A stretch of DNA of 64,000 bases from Shewanella sp. UCD-KL21. GTDB lineage: Bacteria > Pseudomonadota > Gammaproteobacteria > Enterobacterales > Shewanellaceae. The position numbers and the translations under genes are program-made. Below the pieces are notes generated by a model, which made no database searches, had not been told where the DNA came from, and saw only the letters and a list, made by a program, of their open reading frames with translations. Location of the stretch: contig NZ_MPHK01000001.1 of NCBI RefSeq assembly GCF_001957135.1, positions 186,001 to 250,000 on the forward strand, given 5' to 3'. Positions 48,582-58,133 of the stretch are shown one piece after another (the first letter of the stretch is position 1; each line of letters opens with the position of its first letter).

Positions 48582-49589
48582 ATGATAGAAGCAGATCGCT
48601 TAATACAACCACAAGAATTTGAGCAAGAAGTACATATTGATAGGGCAATGCGCCCTAAAATGCTTGAAGACTATACTGGTCAAGATGATACCCGCGCCCA
48701 GCTTAAAGTGTTTATTGAGGCAGCGCTTAAACGCGAAGAAGCCTTAGATCATATGTTGATATTTGGCCCTCCAGGTTTAGGTAAAACTACGCTGGCGATG
48801 ATTGTTGCCAATGAAATGGGCGTAAATATTAAGTCTACTTCAGGGCCTGTACTTGAAAAAGCGGGCGATCTTGCTGCACTTCTGACAAACCTTGAACATG
48901 GTGATGTGCTATTTATCGATGAAATACACCGTTTAAGCCCAGTAGTGGAAGAAATTCTCTATCCAGCCATGGAAGATTATCAATTAGATATTATGATTGG
49001 TGAAGGACCTGCAGCGCGTTCCATTAAACTCGATTTACCCCCCTTTACCCTAATTGGCGCCACCACTAGAGCGGGGGCGTTAACGTCGCCTTTGCGGGCC
49101 CGTTTTGGTATTCCACTACGTCTTGAGTTTTATAACGTAAAAGATCTTTGTACCATTGTGACTCGCTCAGCCAAAGTCATGGAATTACCCATCGATGAGC
49201 AGGGCGCCTTTGAAATTGCAAAACGCTCAAGGGGAACACCTCGTATCGCTAATCGTTTGTTAAGACGTGTTCGCGATTACGCTGAAGTAAAGCATGATGG
49301 CTTTGTAACTGCAGAGGTTGCACAAAAAGCGCTGGATTTACTTGATGTTGATTTAGAAGGCTTTGATTATCTAGACAGAAAATTATTGTTAGCCATCATT
49401 GATAAGTTCATGGGCGGGCCTGTGGGTTTAGATAACCTTGCCGCTGCTATTGGTGAGGACAGAGAAACCATTGAGGATGTATTAGAGCCATTTTTAATCC
49501 AACAAGGCTTTATACAAAGAACCCCACGTGGCCGCATTGCAACAGATAGAGCATACCTGCACTTTGATATCATAAAACCAGCAGTTTAA
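48582..49589 (+). CDS. ruvB: Holliday junction branch migration ATPase RuvB
   Basis: 335 residues, AAA+. Walker [12 protein letters not shown], Walker B LFIDEIHR, sensor 1 [18 protein letters not shown] with Arg finger, and a C-terminal winged helix ([12 protein letters not shown]) for DNA binding. Last gene of the operon. Confidence 0.98.
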   Translation: MIEADRLIQPQEFEQEVHIDRAMRPKMLEDYTGQDDTRAQLKVFIEAALKREEALDHMLIFGPPGLGKTTLAMIVANEMGVNIKSTSGPVLEKAGDLAALLTNLEHGDVLFIDEIHRLSPVVEEILYPAMEDYQLDIMIGEGPAARSIKLDLPPFTLIGATTRAGALTSPLRARFGIPLRLEFYNVKDLCTIVTRSAKVMELPIDEQGAFEIAKRSRGTPRIANRLLRRVRDYAEVKHDGFVTAEVAQKALDLLDVDLEGFDYLDRKLLLAIIDKFMGGPVGLDNLAAAIGEDRETIEDVLEPFLIQQGFIQRTPRGRIATDRAYLHFDIIKPAV

Positions 49590-49604
49590 TTTGTTGTAAT
49601 AAAA

Positions 49605-49634
49605 AAAGGAAAGCTAAGGCTTTCCTTTTTTTTT
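49605..49634 (+). terminator. Terminator of the ruv operon
   Basis: AAAGGAAAGC / GCTTTCCTTT hairpin with a TAAG loop and a long T-run. Confidence 0.88.
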
Positions 49635-50322
49635 GCTTATAAATAATGGTGCAGTATTGAATAAATATTCATTATTAACTTATCGAAGAATTGTAACATT
49701 TATAAATGATTAAAAATAAAACATACCGGATGGCATAATACTCAATTGTTAAATTGTAATAACCTAACAGCTGCTTGTGTTGTACTTGTTAAAAGCTGAT
49801 GCTATTTAATTGAGCTATACAAACAATCCTACAGATAAAATTACCTTTCATTGTTATAAATATACTTGTTCAAATAGTAAGCACAGTTGTTGTTCCTATA
49901 AAGATGCAGTACTGGTGCGGGTTACAGTGTTTTGGATCGTAAACAGCTCATTAACTGAATAGCAACTGACTAAATATGTTTTATATTGCGCAAGGTTCAA
50001 TAATATTGTGTGATCATTGTCACATATATTTGTTTTGATAAGTATTAAAAATGTTATTTTCGTACTAGATGATAACTCTTTATTTAATGCTTGTTGGCAG
50101 TGTTATTCACTGCTTTGTGAAATAAATTCTATTTTAGTGCGATAGCTACTTATGAGTATTAACACTTATGGTCGTAAGTCTTTAACAAAATAACGCTTAA
50201 AAGTTAAAGGTTAGTGGTTTGACGAAATATCTCTGGTTATACAGTATCTAGTTCAACGCAAATTTAAATACTTATTTAATTGCGTACATAGAATAAGAAA
50301 AGATATCACCAGGGAGCAACAA
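49635..50322. other. Long AT-rich leader before the TonB receptor
   Basis: About 690 bp with no gene. The one clear element is a CRP-type palindrome at 50009-50024. The unusual length leaves room for a small RNA or a long 5' untranslated region, but I see no obvious fold or terminator in it. Confidence 0.6.
50009..50024. promoter_or_regulatory. CRP-type binding site
   Basis: TGTGATCATTGTCACA is a perfect TGTGA-N6-TCACA match in AT-rich surroundings, 300 bp before the TonB receptor start. It suggests cAMP-CRP control of receptor expression, with a promoter far upstream of the start codon. Confidence 0.75.
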
Positions 50323-52893
50323 ATGACTAAAAGAACTAAACTATCGAACAGTATCAACTTCGCTTTATTAGCGTCAGTTTCTGCTACTTCAGCCGTATCG
50401 GTAACTGCTTATGCAGCAGAAGAATCTGCAAACGTTGAAAGAATTGCTGTTACGGGCTCCCGTATTCAACGTCAAGACATGGAAACAGCATCGCCTGTTA
50501 CTGTGATTGACGCCAGTGCTATCAAAGCGGAAGGTTATAACTCTGTAGACGAAATTCTACAATCTCAACCTGCGATGGCCGGTATGGCTGCAGGTGCTAC
50601 CACCAACAACGGGTCTGATGGTGTCGCGCAAGTTGATTTACGTGGTATGGGATCAAACAGAACATTAGTGCTATTAAATGGCCGTCGTATGGTTAACTCA
50701 GGTTCTGGCGCTGACAGTGCAGTAGATTTGAACACGATTCCAGTTGCTATGATTGCTCGCGTTGAAATCTTGAAAGACGGTGCTTCTGCTGTTTATGGAT
50801 CTGATGCCATTGCTGGTGTTGTAAACATCATTACTAAGAAAGACTTTGAAGGCTTCCAGTTTGACATTAATGGTGGCGCAACTGACAAAGGTGATGCTGA
50901 AAATATTGAGCTAAGTGCATTATATGGCTTCGATACAGGCAGGGGTAATGTGACCTTTGGTTTAGCTTACTCAGAACGTAAAGGCGTGATGCAGGGCGAT
51001 CGTGATTGGGTTTCAAAAGGTGATAGCTCTTTTACGCCACAAGGCGGCATCGTTGGTAATAAGCTAGATTCTGATGGTAATCCTATTTTTGATGATAAAG
51101 GAAACAATGTCACAGAAGTCAAAAATTATGATAACGGTGATTGGATTGCTCAAGAGCAAGGCTATGACTTCACCCAAGATAGCTGGTTACAAACGCCAAA
51201 TAAACGCTATAGTTTCTTTGCTAACGGTCACCACGAATTTTCAAATGACCTAACTTTAAGCGGTGATTTACTTTACACAAAACGTAAATCTAGCCAAATG
51301 ATGGCGGCTCAACCTGCTAACTTAGATTTAAAAGTCTGTGAAGGTAATATTAAGCAAGATGATTGTATTACTCTAGATGATGCAATGATATCAGGTGGAA
51401 TCGGAGCTGATGAAAAGGGCTTTATTAACTATCGTAAACGTATGAATGACGTTGGTAACCGTATCTATGAGCAAGAAACGGATACGTTACGTGTATCTGC
51501 CGGCTTAGCGGGCTATTTAGATGTTAATACCGGTTTGGACTGGGATGTATCATATACCTACGGCAGTAACAAAGCTGATACTTGGGTACATAATTCGATC
51601 CATGAAGGCAACATGATAAAATCAATCAATGCTAATCAAGATGCATGGTTTGGTGGCGACCCTATGAGTCAAGACATGATTAATGCCGTTAGCTACACAG
51701 AGCAAACAGATGGCGGTAACGATCAACATGTTATTGCTGGTGTGATCAGCGGCGAAGCGTTTGATTTAGATGCCGGCGCCGTGGCTTTCGCAATCGGTGC
51801 AGAGTACCGTCATGAAAGCGGTTACTACAACCCAGATCCAGTGATTGTTGCTGGTGAAGGTACTGCAGCGCAACAAGATCCAACTGATGGTAGCTTCGAT
51901 GTATTCTCAGTATACCAAGAAGTCAGTGTACCTTTCACTGAAAAGCTAACCGGTGAGTTTGCCCTACGTTATGATGATTACTCGACCTTCGGTAATGCAG
52001 CTACTTGGAAAGTAGGCTTAACCTATGAAGCCACTGATGATTTAATGCTTCGTACTGTTGCGGCCACCGGTTTCCGAGCACCAAGTGTGAGTGAATTATT
52101 CGGCGGCAACTCAGGTTCATTCGATTTCCTAGATGATCCTTGGGGTAATGAGTTAGATCACCAAATTTTAGTAAACTACACCTCAGATGAAAATTTAGAC
52201 GCTGAGTCTTCAGAATCTTACACTGCAGGTTTAGTTTACTCACCAAGCTATGTTGATGGTTTATCAATCACCCTAGATTGGTGGAGATTTAAGATTGACA
52301 ACGCTATTGCACGTTTAGATGTTCAAGCGGGTCTAAATAACTGTTTTGCTGGCGATGTAAGTGCATGTGAAACTTTTAGTATTGGTCAAGATGGCGATTT
52401 ATCTGACCTAAGTAACCCACTAACAAACGTAGGTTACCAAGACACAAGCGGTATTGACTTTAACTTGGCTTATAGCTTTGAAGCATTTGGTTTAGATTGG
52501 AAAATCAATAACGATTTAACTCACTTGATTAAGTTTGAGCAAGATGGTCAAAATTATACAGGTACAATTGGTGGTATGTTCGGTGGTTACGCTGAATACA
52601 AAAACAACTTTAACATCAGTGCTAGACAGGGTGATTGGAGTGTAATGTATTCAAACCGTTATATCGGCGAAATGAATGACATCAACACGGATGCTCCGAT
52701 TGATTCAATTCTTTACCACAATATATCAGCAACGTATTTCTTCAGCGACGCAGTGTCAGCTAATATTGGTATTAAAAACTTAACCGATGAAGAGCCACTG
52801 ATGATCCCAAGTGAAAACGATGCGGGTACAGTTCCTGAAGTGTATGACACCATTGGTCGTCAAATCTATGCAGGTGTATCATTTAAGTTCTAA
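50323..52893 (+). CDS. TonB-dependent outer membrane receptor
   Basis: 856 residues. Signal peptide (FALLASVSATSAVSVTAYAA). TonB-box-like segment ERIAVTGSRI, then the plug (about 45-165) with DLRGMGSNRTLVLLNGRRMV and EILKDGASAVYGSDAIAGVVNIITKKDF split across it. A 22-strand barrel follows, ending in an aromatic residue (GVSFKF), as outer membrane proteins do. The plug motif resembles the Shewanella/Xanthomonas-type receptors for carbohydrates or other nutrients, rather than classical siderophore receptors. AGGGAG precedes the ATG. Ligand unknown. Confidence 0.92.
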   Translation: MTKRTKLSNSINFALLASVSATSAVSVTAYAAEESANVERIAVTGSRIQRQDMETASPVTVIDASAIKAEGYNSVDEILQSQPAMAGMAAGATTNNGSDGVAQVDLRGMGSNRTLVLLNGRRMVNSGSGADSAVDLNTIPVAMIARVEILKDGASAVYGSDAIAGVVNIITKKDFEGFQFDINGGATDKGDAENIELSALYGFDTGRGNVTFGLAYSERKGVMQGDRDWVSKGDSSFTPQGGIVGNKLDSDGNPIFDDKGNNVTEVKNYDNGDWIAQEQGYDFTQDSWLQTPNKRYSFFANGHHEFSNDLTLSGDLLYTKRKSSQMMAAQPANLDLKVCEGNIKQDDCITLDDAMISGGIGADEKGFINYRKRMNDVGNRIYEQETDTLRVSAGLAGYLDVNTGLDWDVSYTYGSNKADTWVHNSIHEGNMIKSINANQDAWFGGDPMSQDMINAVSYTEQTDGGNDQHVIAGVISGEAFDLDAGAVAFAIGAEYRHESGYYNPDPVIVAGEGTAAQQDPTDGSFDVFSVYQEVSVPFTEKLTGEFALRYDDYSTFGNAATWKVGLTYEATDDLMLRTVAATGFRAPSVSELFGGNSGSFDFLDDPWGNELDHQILVNYTSDENLDAESSESYTAGLVYSPSYVDGLSITLDWWRFKIDNAIARLDVQAGLNNCFAGDVSACETFSIGQDGDLSDLSNPLTNVGYQDTSGIDFNLAYSFEAFGLDWKINNDLTHLIKFEQDGQNYTGTIGGMFGGYAEYKNNFNISARQGDWSVMYSNRYIGEMNDINTDAPIDSILYHNISATYFFSDAVSANIGIKNLTDEEPLMIPSENDAGTVPEVYDTIGRQIYAGVSFKF

Positions 52894-52920
52894 GCCATTA
52901 CAACTTAGGTGAACTCAATA

Positions 52921-52946
52921 AAAAGCCAGCTAACGCTGGCTTTTTT
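52921..52946 (+). terminator. Terminator between TonB receptor and gloA (bidirectional)
   Basis: AAAAGCCAGC / GCTGGCTTTT with a TAAC loop and T-run, between convergent genes. Confidence 0.88.
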
Positions 52947-52976
52947 GTGTTTGCATTCAGATAACCAAGCTTATCG

Positions 52977-53387
52977 TTAACCTAAGCCCTTAGTCGCAGA
53001 CTTCATTTGGATTAGCTCAATTTTGTAACCATCAGGATCTTCAACAAAGGCAATTTCAGTACTGCCGCCAGCAACAGGTCCAGGTGCGCGAGTGATATTA
53101 GCGCCTGCAGCAGCAATGGCTTCACAGCGAGCGTAAATATCTTCTTCGCCAATGGCTAAGTGGCCAAAGCCTGTACCCAAGTCATAACTCTCAGTACCCC
53201 AGTTGTAAGTTAATTCAACTACAGCTTGCCCGGTTGATTCATCACCGTAACCGACAAAGGCGAGGGTGTATTGGTATTGTTCATTTTCTGATTTTCGTAA
53301 TAATTTCATGCCCATAACATGGGTATAAAATTCAATGCTACGGTCAAGGTTGCCAACACGGATCATGGTATGAAGAAGTTGTGACAT
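52977..53387 (-). CDS. gloA: Lactoylglutathione lyase (glyoxalase I)
   Basis: Isomerises the methylglyoxal-glutathione hemithioacetal. 136 residues. Metal ligands of the Ni-type enzyme are in place: His in [12 protein letters not shown], Glu in VVELTYNWG, His in GFGHLAIG, and Glu in YKIELIQM. Same length as E. coli GloA (135). gloB lies at the other end of the window. Confidence 0.96.
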   Translation of the reverse strand: MSQLLHTMIRVGNLDRSIEFYTHVMGMKLLRKSENEQYQYTLAFVGYGDESTGQAVVELTYNWGTESYDLGTGFGHLAIGEEDIYARCEAIAAAGANITRAPGPVAGGSTEIAFVEDPDGYKIELIQMKSATKGLG

Positions 53388-53565
53388 AATATTCTCGATA
53401 ATTGAATGTATGTAAGTAACTGTTCAAGCATAACAAATTTTCATCTGAGATATAAAATTGATTTCAGGTTAAAATTTACGTTTTAGTTCACAGTTTTGTT
53501 GTTAAAGAATAGGAAAATAATTATTAAAAGCTAAAATTAACTTATATTCATTTGGAGACAAGATA

Positions 53566-53649
53566 ATGACAACAGAACTAAAAATGGCTCTTGGTACCTC
53601 AGTAGTAATCGCAGTATGTTTCAGCGCATTTTTTGTATCAATGTTTTAA
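53566..53649 (+). CDS. YnhF-like small membrane protein (27 residues)
   Basis: MTTELKMALGTSVVIAVCFS then AFFVSMF: a charged first turn followed by one membrane helix. The pattern M-S/T-T-D/E-L-K closely matches the E. coli 29-residue membrane protein YnhF. TTTGGAGACAAGATA gives a good ribosome binding site (GGAG, 8 bases before ATG), and a strong terminator follows 21 bases after the stop, so it is a single-gene unit. Function unknown. Confidence 0.72.
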   Translation: MTTELKMALGTSVVIAVCFSAFFVSMF

Positions 53650-53670
53650 AACTTGCTGAAAATATTCACA

Positions 53671-53697
53671 AAAAAACCGCTTATAGCGGTTTTTTTG
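53671..53697. terminator. Terminator of the small membrane protein gene
   Basis: AAAAAACCGCT / AGCGGTTTTTT with a TAT loop; bidirectional, also serving the convergent acyltransferase gene. Confidence 0.88.
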
Positions 53698-53712
53698 TGC
53701 CTTAAATTTGAC

Positions 53713-54777
53713 CTAGTCAAACGAAGTGCCTTTTTGCTTCTTTTTATGGGTAAATTTTGCAGCTTTAGTAAATATGTTAGCTAAGCCAGAACACAATGGC
53801 GCTGAAAACATATAAGGCATTTTTAGTTTATTGATCAGCACTAAAACAGCCAGCGGTGCTAACAGGGCAAAGATAAAACCAATAACAAGTTGCTCGACAA
53901 AAGCATGTATGCCTAGTTGATTTAGTAGTGCTCTAGCGGCTCCGCCCGCAACAACATGCATCAGATATATTGCCATTGAAGAGCGGCCTAAATAAGCAAA
54001 AAAACTTAGGTTAAATTTTGCCAGATGAATAGATAAAGAAACGATAAAACCAATTGAAATTATAGCCAGTAACAAAGACTGTATACCTCTATCACGATAT
54101 TCTAATGACAGATAACCGTGAAATATCCATTGTCCTAATATGAAAGCCAAAAATAATCCGATAAGGGCTAATTTACTATCAAGCCACTGCGTTTTTATAT
54201 GCAGTGAAAAAATAATGCCGAGCGCAAAAAAAGCTGTGTTTTCAGTAATGTAATTAATGATTTTATCATCTGAAATCAACGTACTAGTTAAATACATAAT
54301 AATGCTGAAAATGCCGAACACAGCGCTGAAGCGTTGTGGCAATAAACGATATGCTAGCGTCGTTAATGCAAAAATTAACAATAAAGCATATAAGAACCAA
54401 AAATGTGCTCGAGGGGCCCACAGCAGTGAAAGCACGTCAGTAAAAGAGGTACTTCCATTGGTGTAGCTAGGTAAAAGTACTTCTAATGAACCTTGTAATA
54501 TTGACCACAATAAGTAGGGGTAAAAAATAGTATCAATTTTACTGAAAACTAATTCTTTCGGTCCTCTCTTTTGAAATGATGTAACAAAGAATAACCCTGA
54601 TAAAAAGAAAAAAAGCGGAATGTGAAAACTATAAACTAGGCTATCGGCTAGTTTGTAAAAAGGAACGGGTAAATCTATGCCCGAATGATAAATGCCACGG
54701 GCTACATGGCCATACACCACTAACATAATGCCTATTGCTTTAGCGTATTCAACCCAAGCAGTGTCTTTTTGAGTCAC
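53713..54777 (-). CDS. Acyltransferase family 3 membrane protein
   Basis: About 354 residues with roughly ten membrane helices. The N-terminus WVEYAKAIGIMLVVYGHVARG holds the conserved His of the OafA/YrhL-type acyltransferases, and YSFHIPLFFFLSGLFF is the second family block. I use the GTG at 54777, preceded by AAGGA six bases before. The ATG at 54843 adds 22 residues with no family match. Such enzymes O-acylate surface sugars; the acceptor is unknown. It stands alone, with no polysaccharide genes nearby. Confidence 0.85.
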   Translation of the reverse strand: MTQKDTAWVEYAKAIGIMLVVYGHVARGIYHSGIDLPVPFYKLADSLVYSFHIPLFFFLSGLFFVTSFQKRGPKELVFSKIDTIFYPYLLWSILQGSLEVLLPSYTNGSTSFTDVLSLLWAPRAHFWFLYALLLIFALTTLAYRLLPQRFSAVFGIFSIIMYLTSTLISDDKIINYITENTAFFALGIIFSLHIKTQWLDSKLALIGLFLAFILGQWIFHGYLSLEYRDRGIQSLLLAIISIGFIVSLSIHLAKFNLSFFAYLGRSSMAIYLMHVVAGGAARALLNQLGIHAFVEQLVIGFIFALLAPLAVLVLINKLKMPYMFSAPLCSGLANIFTKAAKFTHKKKQKGTSFD

Positions 54778-55100
54778 GAAATATCCTTTTCGAAATGTTT
54801 TTGAGTGACTTGAGCAGTGCTCCAAGCCACAAATAATTCTCACTATATATTGAGCATTTAGATGAATTAGCTGTAATGGTTATGACAAACAGGTGCAATT
54901 ATCAACAGCTTATAATGAAAGCAAAACATATCACAGTATTAACATTTTATTAGTGCAAAAGTATTAACTGATTTGGGGGATAAATGGTATTTACGGGATG
55001 CTATTTAACAGTTAAACCATTGCCAATTGGAAGGCAATGGTTCGTGGAGAGGCTAAAATAAAAACTAACAAAAATTGATAAATAATAAGATGTTAGATTA

Positions 55101-55742
55101 TTAATCTTCTGGGTAAACCTTATCTTTATACTCGCAAAGGTCTTCTATCAAACAGCTACCACATCTGGGTTTGCGGGCGATGCAAGTATAGCGGCCATGG
55201 AGAATAAACCAGTGATGTACATCGACTTTAAACTCTGCCGGTACGACTTTTAGCATTTTTTCTTCAACTTGGTCGACATTTTTACCCATCGCAAATTTAG
55301 TGCGATTCGCCATTCTAAAAATATGCGTATCAACGGCAATAGTAGGCCAACCAAATGCGGTGTTGAGTACGACATTGGCGGTTTTACGGCCAACGCCAGG
55401 CAGTGCTTCTAATGCCTCACGATTTTCGGGTACTTCGCCACCATGTTGATCAATTAAGATTTTACAGGCTTTAATAACGTTTATCGCTTTGTTGTTATAA
55501 AGCCCAATGGTTTTAATGTAAGTTTTTAGACCATCAACGCCAAGATCGTAAATTCCTTGAGCTGTGTTGGCAACAGGGAATAACTTGTCAGTGGCTTTAT
55601 TGACGCTGACATCGGTTGCTTGGGCCGACAGGGTGACGGCAACCAGCAATTCAAACGGCGATGAAAAGTTTAATTCAGTTTCAGGTTTAGGGTTATTGTC
55701 CCGAAGACGGGTTAACATTTCATATCGTTTTTGTTTGTTCAT
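55101..55742 (-). CDS. nth: Endonuclease III
   Basis: DNA glycosylase/AP lyase for oxidised pyrimidines. 213 residues. The helix-hairpin-helix LPGVGRKTANVVLNTAFG includes catalytic Lys, and the Asp is in AVDTHIFR. The 4Fe-4S cluster Cys spacing CX6CX2CX5C is seen in CIARKPRCGSCLIEDLC. It lies 3 bp after rsxE; last gene of the rsx operon. Confidence 0.97.
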   Translation of the reverse strand: MNKQKRYEMLTRLRDNNPKPETELNFSSPFELLVAVTLSAQATDVSVNKATDKLFPVANTAQGIYDLGVDGLKTYIKTIGLYNNKAINVIKACKILIDQHGGEVPENREALEALPGVGRKTANVVLNTAFGWPTIAVDTHIFRMANRTKFAMGKNVDQVEEKMLKVVPAEFKVDVHHWFILHGRYTCIARKPRCGSCLIEDLCEYKDKVYPED

Positions 55743-55745
55743 CTA

Positions 55746-56441
55746 TTAGCTAACCTTGGTAATTCTGGCGCGAGCTATGGCTTCACTTTGTTGTTTTGGT
55801 TGACGGCTTTCAAGTTTTGCATCAATAACATTTTTAAGGGCAATTAACAGTCCCATGGCGATAAACGCCCCCGGCGGTAACATTGCAATTAAAAAATGGC
55901 TATCGAGTTGAAAGACTTGAATCGTCAGTGCGCTTGCCCAGTCACCTAGCAGTAGCTCTGCACCATCAAATAAAGTGCCTTGGCCAAGTACTTCACGTAC
56001 TCCGCCAAGCACCACTAAAATGGCGGTAAATCCAAGCCCCATCATAAGTCCATCAAATGCAGCGCTGCTAACATTGTTGCGTGATGCAAAGGCTTCTGCT
56101 CGGCCAATGATCACACAGTTGGTGACAATCAAGGGCAAGAAAATACCTAAAGAAAGATATAAGCCATAGGCATAAGCATTTATTAACAGCTGCACACAGG
56201 TTACTAGTGCGGCAATGATCATCACAAACACTGGAATACGGATTTCTTTTGGAACAAAGTTGCGCACCAATGATACCAGTACATTGGAACCGACCAGCAC
56301 TAGAAGTGTGGCAACACCTAAGCCTAAAGCGTTAGTTACCGTAGCGGTAACAGCTAATAACGGACATAAGCCTAATAACTGAACCAATCCGGGGTTGTTT
56401 TTCCACAATCCTTGCCAAGCTATTTCGCGGTAATTAGTCAT
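55746..56441 (-). CDS. rsxE: Rsx/Rnf electron transport subunit E
   Basis: About 231 residues with six membrane helices ([22 protein letters not shown] start typical). Together with RsxA it forms the membrane core that holds an iron-sulfur cluster. Start taken at 56441, with GGACGAG upstream; the ATG at 56453 adds four residues. It overlaps rsxG by 8 bases. Confidence 0.95.
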   Translation of the reverse strand: MTNYREIAWQGLWKNNPGLVQLLGLCPLLAVTATVTNALGLGVATLLVLVGSNVLVSLVRNFVPKEIRIPVFVMIIAALVTCVQLLINAYAYGLYLSLGIFLPLIVTNCVIIGRAEAFASRNNVSSAAFDGLMMGLGFTAILVVLGGVREVLGQGTLFDGAELLLGDWASALTIQVFQLDSHFLIAMLPPGAFIAMGLLIALKNVIDAKLESRQPKQQSEAIARARITKVS

Positions 56442-57069
56442 GATCTCGTCCACATTGGTTTATGGTGCTATAAAGCGTTTGCCTGTTGTTTTTGACATAG
56501 GTTAGGGCATTATTAATCGCTTTGACATAAGCTCTTGGGGTAATGGTCGCCCCGGTAAATTGGTCGATGTTACCACCATCTTTTTTAACAGCTAATGGTT
56601 TATCGTTTGAATTAAAAGCTAACCCAGCAAAGGCTAAAACCCAGTCAGATTTTCTTAAATCAATTTTGTCACCTAAGCCTGGTGTTTCCTGATGGGCTAA
56701 GGTTCTTACGCCTAGTAGAGTGTTGTCGTTATCGACTCCAATAATAAGTTTGATATCACCGTTATAACCGTCAGGGGCAATGGCTTTAATGGCTATTGCG
56801 ACGGGTAAATCACCCTGTTTGGCAATATAGGCAGATAGCGCTTGGTCGCTGCCCAAATATGCTTGATCAATCACGGCAATACAATCGTCAGTTAACGCAT
56901 TGTCATGCATTGCTTGAGGTATGATTTGTTGCAGTACGCTTGTAAGTTGTTTGCGTTGCTGGTCAATAATCCTGTCAGCAGTTAAATAGTTCACGCTTGC
57001 CACTAAACCAGTGCAACACAAAGCAAATATCGCAAGTATCAGGCCATTTCGCGTAATAATATTAGACAT
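56434..57069 (-). CDS. rsxG: Rsx/Rnf electron transport subunit G
   Basis: 211 residues. One N-terminal membrane anchor and a periplasmic FMN-binding domain; the flavin is attached covalently to Thr in the S/T-G-A-T motif, here FTGATIT near residue 177. Also GHQ-type motif [13 protein letters not shown]. Confidence 0.95.
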   Translation of the reverse strand: MSNIITRNGLILAIFALCCTGLVASVNYLTADRIIDQQRKQLTSVLQQIIPQAMHDNALTDDCIAVIDQAYLGSDQALSAYIAKQGDLPVAIAIKAIAPDGYNGDIKLIIGVDNDNTLLGVRTLAHQETPGLGDKIDLRKSDWVLAFAGLAFNSNDKPLAVKKDGGNIDQFTGATITPRAYVKAINNALTYVKNNRQTLYSTINQCGRDHD

Positions 57070-57081
57070 AATAAATCCTGT

Positions 57082-58131
57082 TTAATTTCCTGCTCTATGG
57101 CCGTATGAACGTGGACGAATGTAGTAATCAATAAATGGGGCACACATATTGGCAAGTAAAACAGCAAAGGCGACCGCATCAGGGTAGCCTCCGTATGTTC
57201 TAATGACAAAAATAAGCACGCCTATGATAGCGCCAAATAACAATCTGCCCCGAGGGCTGGTTGCTGCGGTAACAGGGTCGGTGGCTATAAAGAAAGCACA
57301 TAACATGGTGCCACCAGAAAACAGGTGCAGTAAAGGGCTAGCATGGGTACTTGGATTCAATAAAAATCCCACACCTGCACAGATAAATATCGCTAATAAT
57401 ATGCCAGTACTGATCTGCCAGCGGATCACCTTGAGTTTTAACATCACAAGGCCGCCGAATAGATATGCAACATTGACCCAAAGCCAGCCAACACCTGCTA
57501 TGCCATCAAAAACATTCTTCTGTAAACTTTCGGCGCTAGTTAACCCCATAGATAAATCAGTTTTGAAGGTGTCTAACGGTGTCGCCATGGTATGACCGTC
57601 GATGCCAAGACGATATAGATTAATATCCACATTGGATAATTCAAATATTGAGTTTAATGCCGCCATTATGCCCACATGATTGCTAGCAAGTTCTGCTGGT
57701 GCAACCCATGAGGTCATTTGTACTGGAAACGAAACCAGTAACAGAACATATGCCGCCATGGCAGGATTAAAGATATTGTTACCTAGCCCGCCATATAAAT
57801 GCTTTACGATTACGATGGCAAAAAGACTGCCTATAACCGTCATCCACCAAGGTGTTAACGGGGGGATGGCAACGGCGATTAATAATGCGGTAACCAAGGC
57901 GCTATTATCTGCTAAGGCAGTTTTAATTGATTTATTGCGTAACTTCATTATGCAAGCTTCAGCGCTTAAGGCTGTTACTACGGCAATAATGATTTGCACT
58001 AAAGTCCCCATACCAAAGAAGTAGGTTTGGGCTAAAATACCTGGAATTAAACAGTAGGCAACACGCAGCATGACTTTATTGGTCTGCAGTGTGGTACTGA
58101 CATGTGGAGATGAAGCTATTTTAAATGCCAT
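57082..58131 (-). CDS. rsxD: Rsx/Rnf electron transport subunit D
   Basis: 349 residues with about ten membrane helices. The covalent FMN Thr lies in [12 protein letters not shown] near residue 185. [20 protein letters not shown] is a conserved stretch of the NqrB/RnfD family. Second membrane flavin site in the chain from RsxC to RsxG. Confidence 0.95.
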   Translation of the reverse strand: MAFKIASSPHVSTTLQTNKVMLRVAYCLIPGILAQTYFFGMGTLVQIIIAVVTALSAEACIMKLRNKSIKTALADNSALVTALLIAVAIPPLTPWWMTVIGSLFAIVIVKHLYGGLGNNIFNPAMAAYVLLLVSFPVQMTSWVAPAELASNHVGIMAALNSIFELSNVDINLYRLGIDGHTMATPLDTFKTDLSMGLTSAESLQKNVFDGIAGVGWLWVNVAYLFGGLVMLKLKVIRWQISTGILLAIFICAGVGFLLNPSTHASPLLHLFSGGTMLCAFFIATDPVTAATSPRGRLLFGAIIGVLIFVIRTYGGYPDAVAFAVLLANMCAPFIDYYIRPRSYGHRAGN

Positions 58132-58133
58132 GT

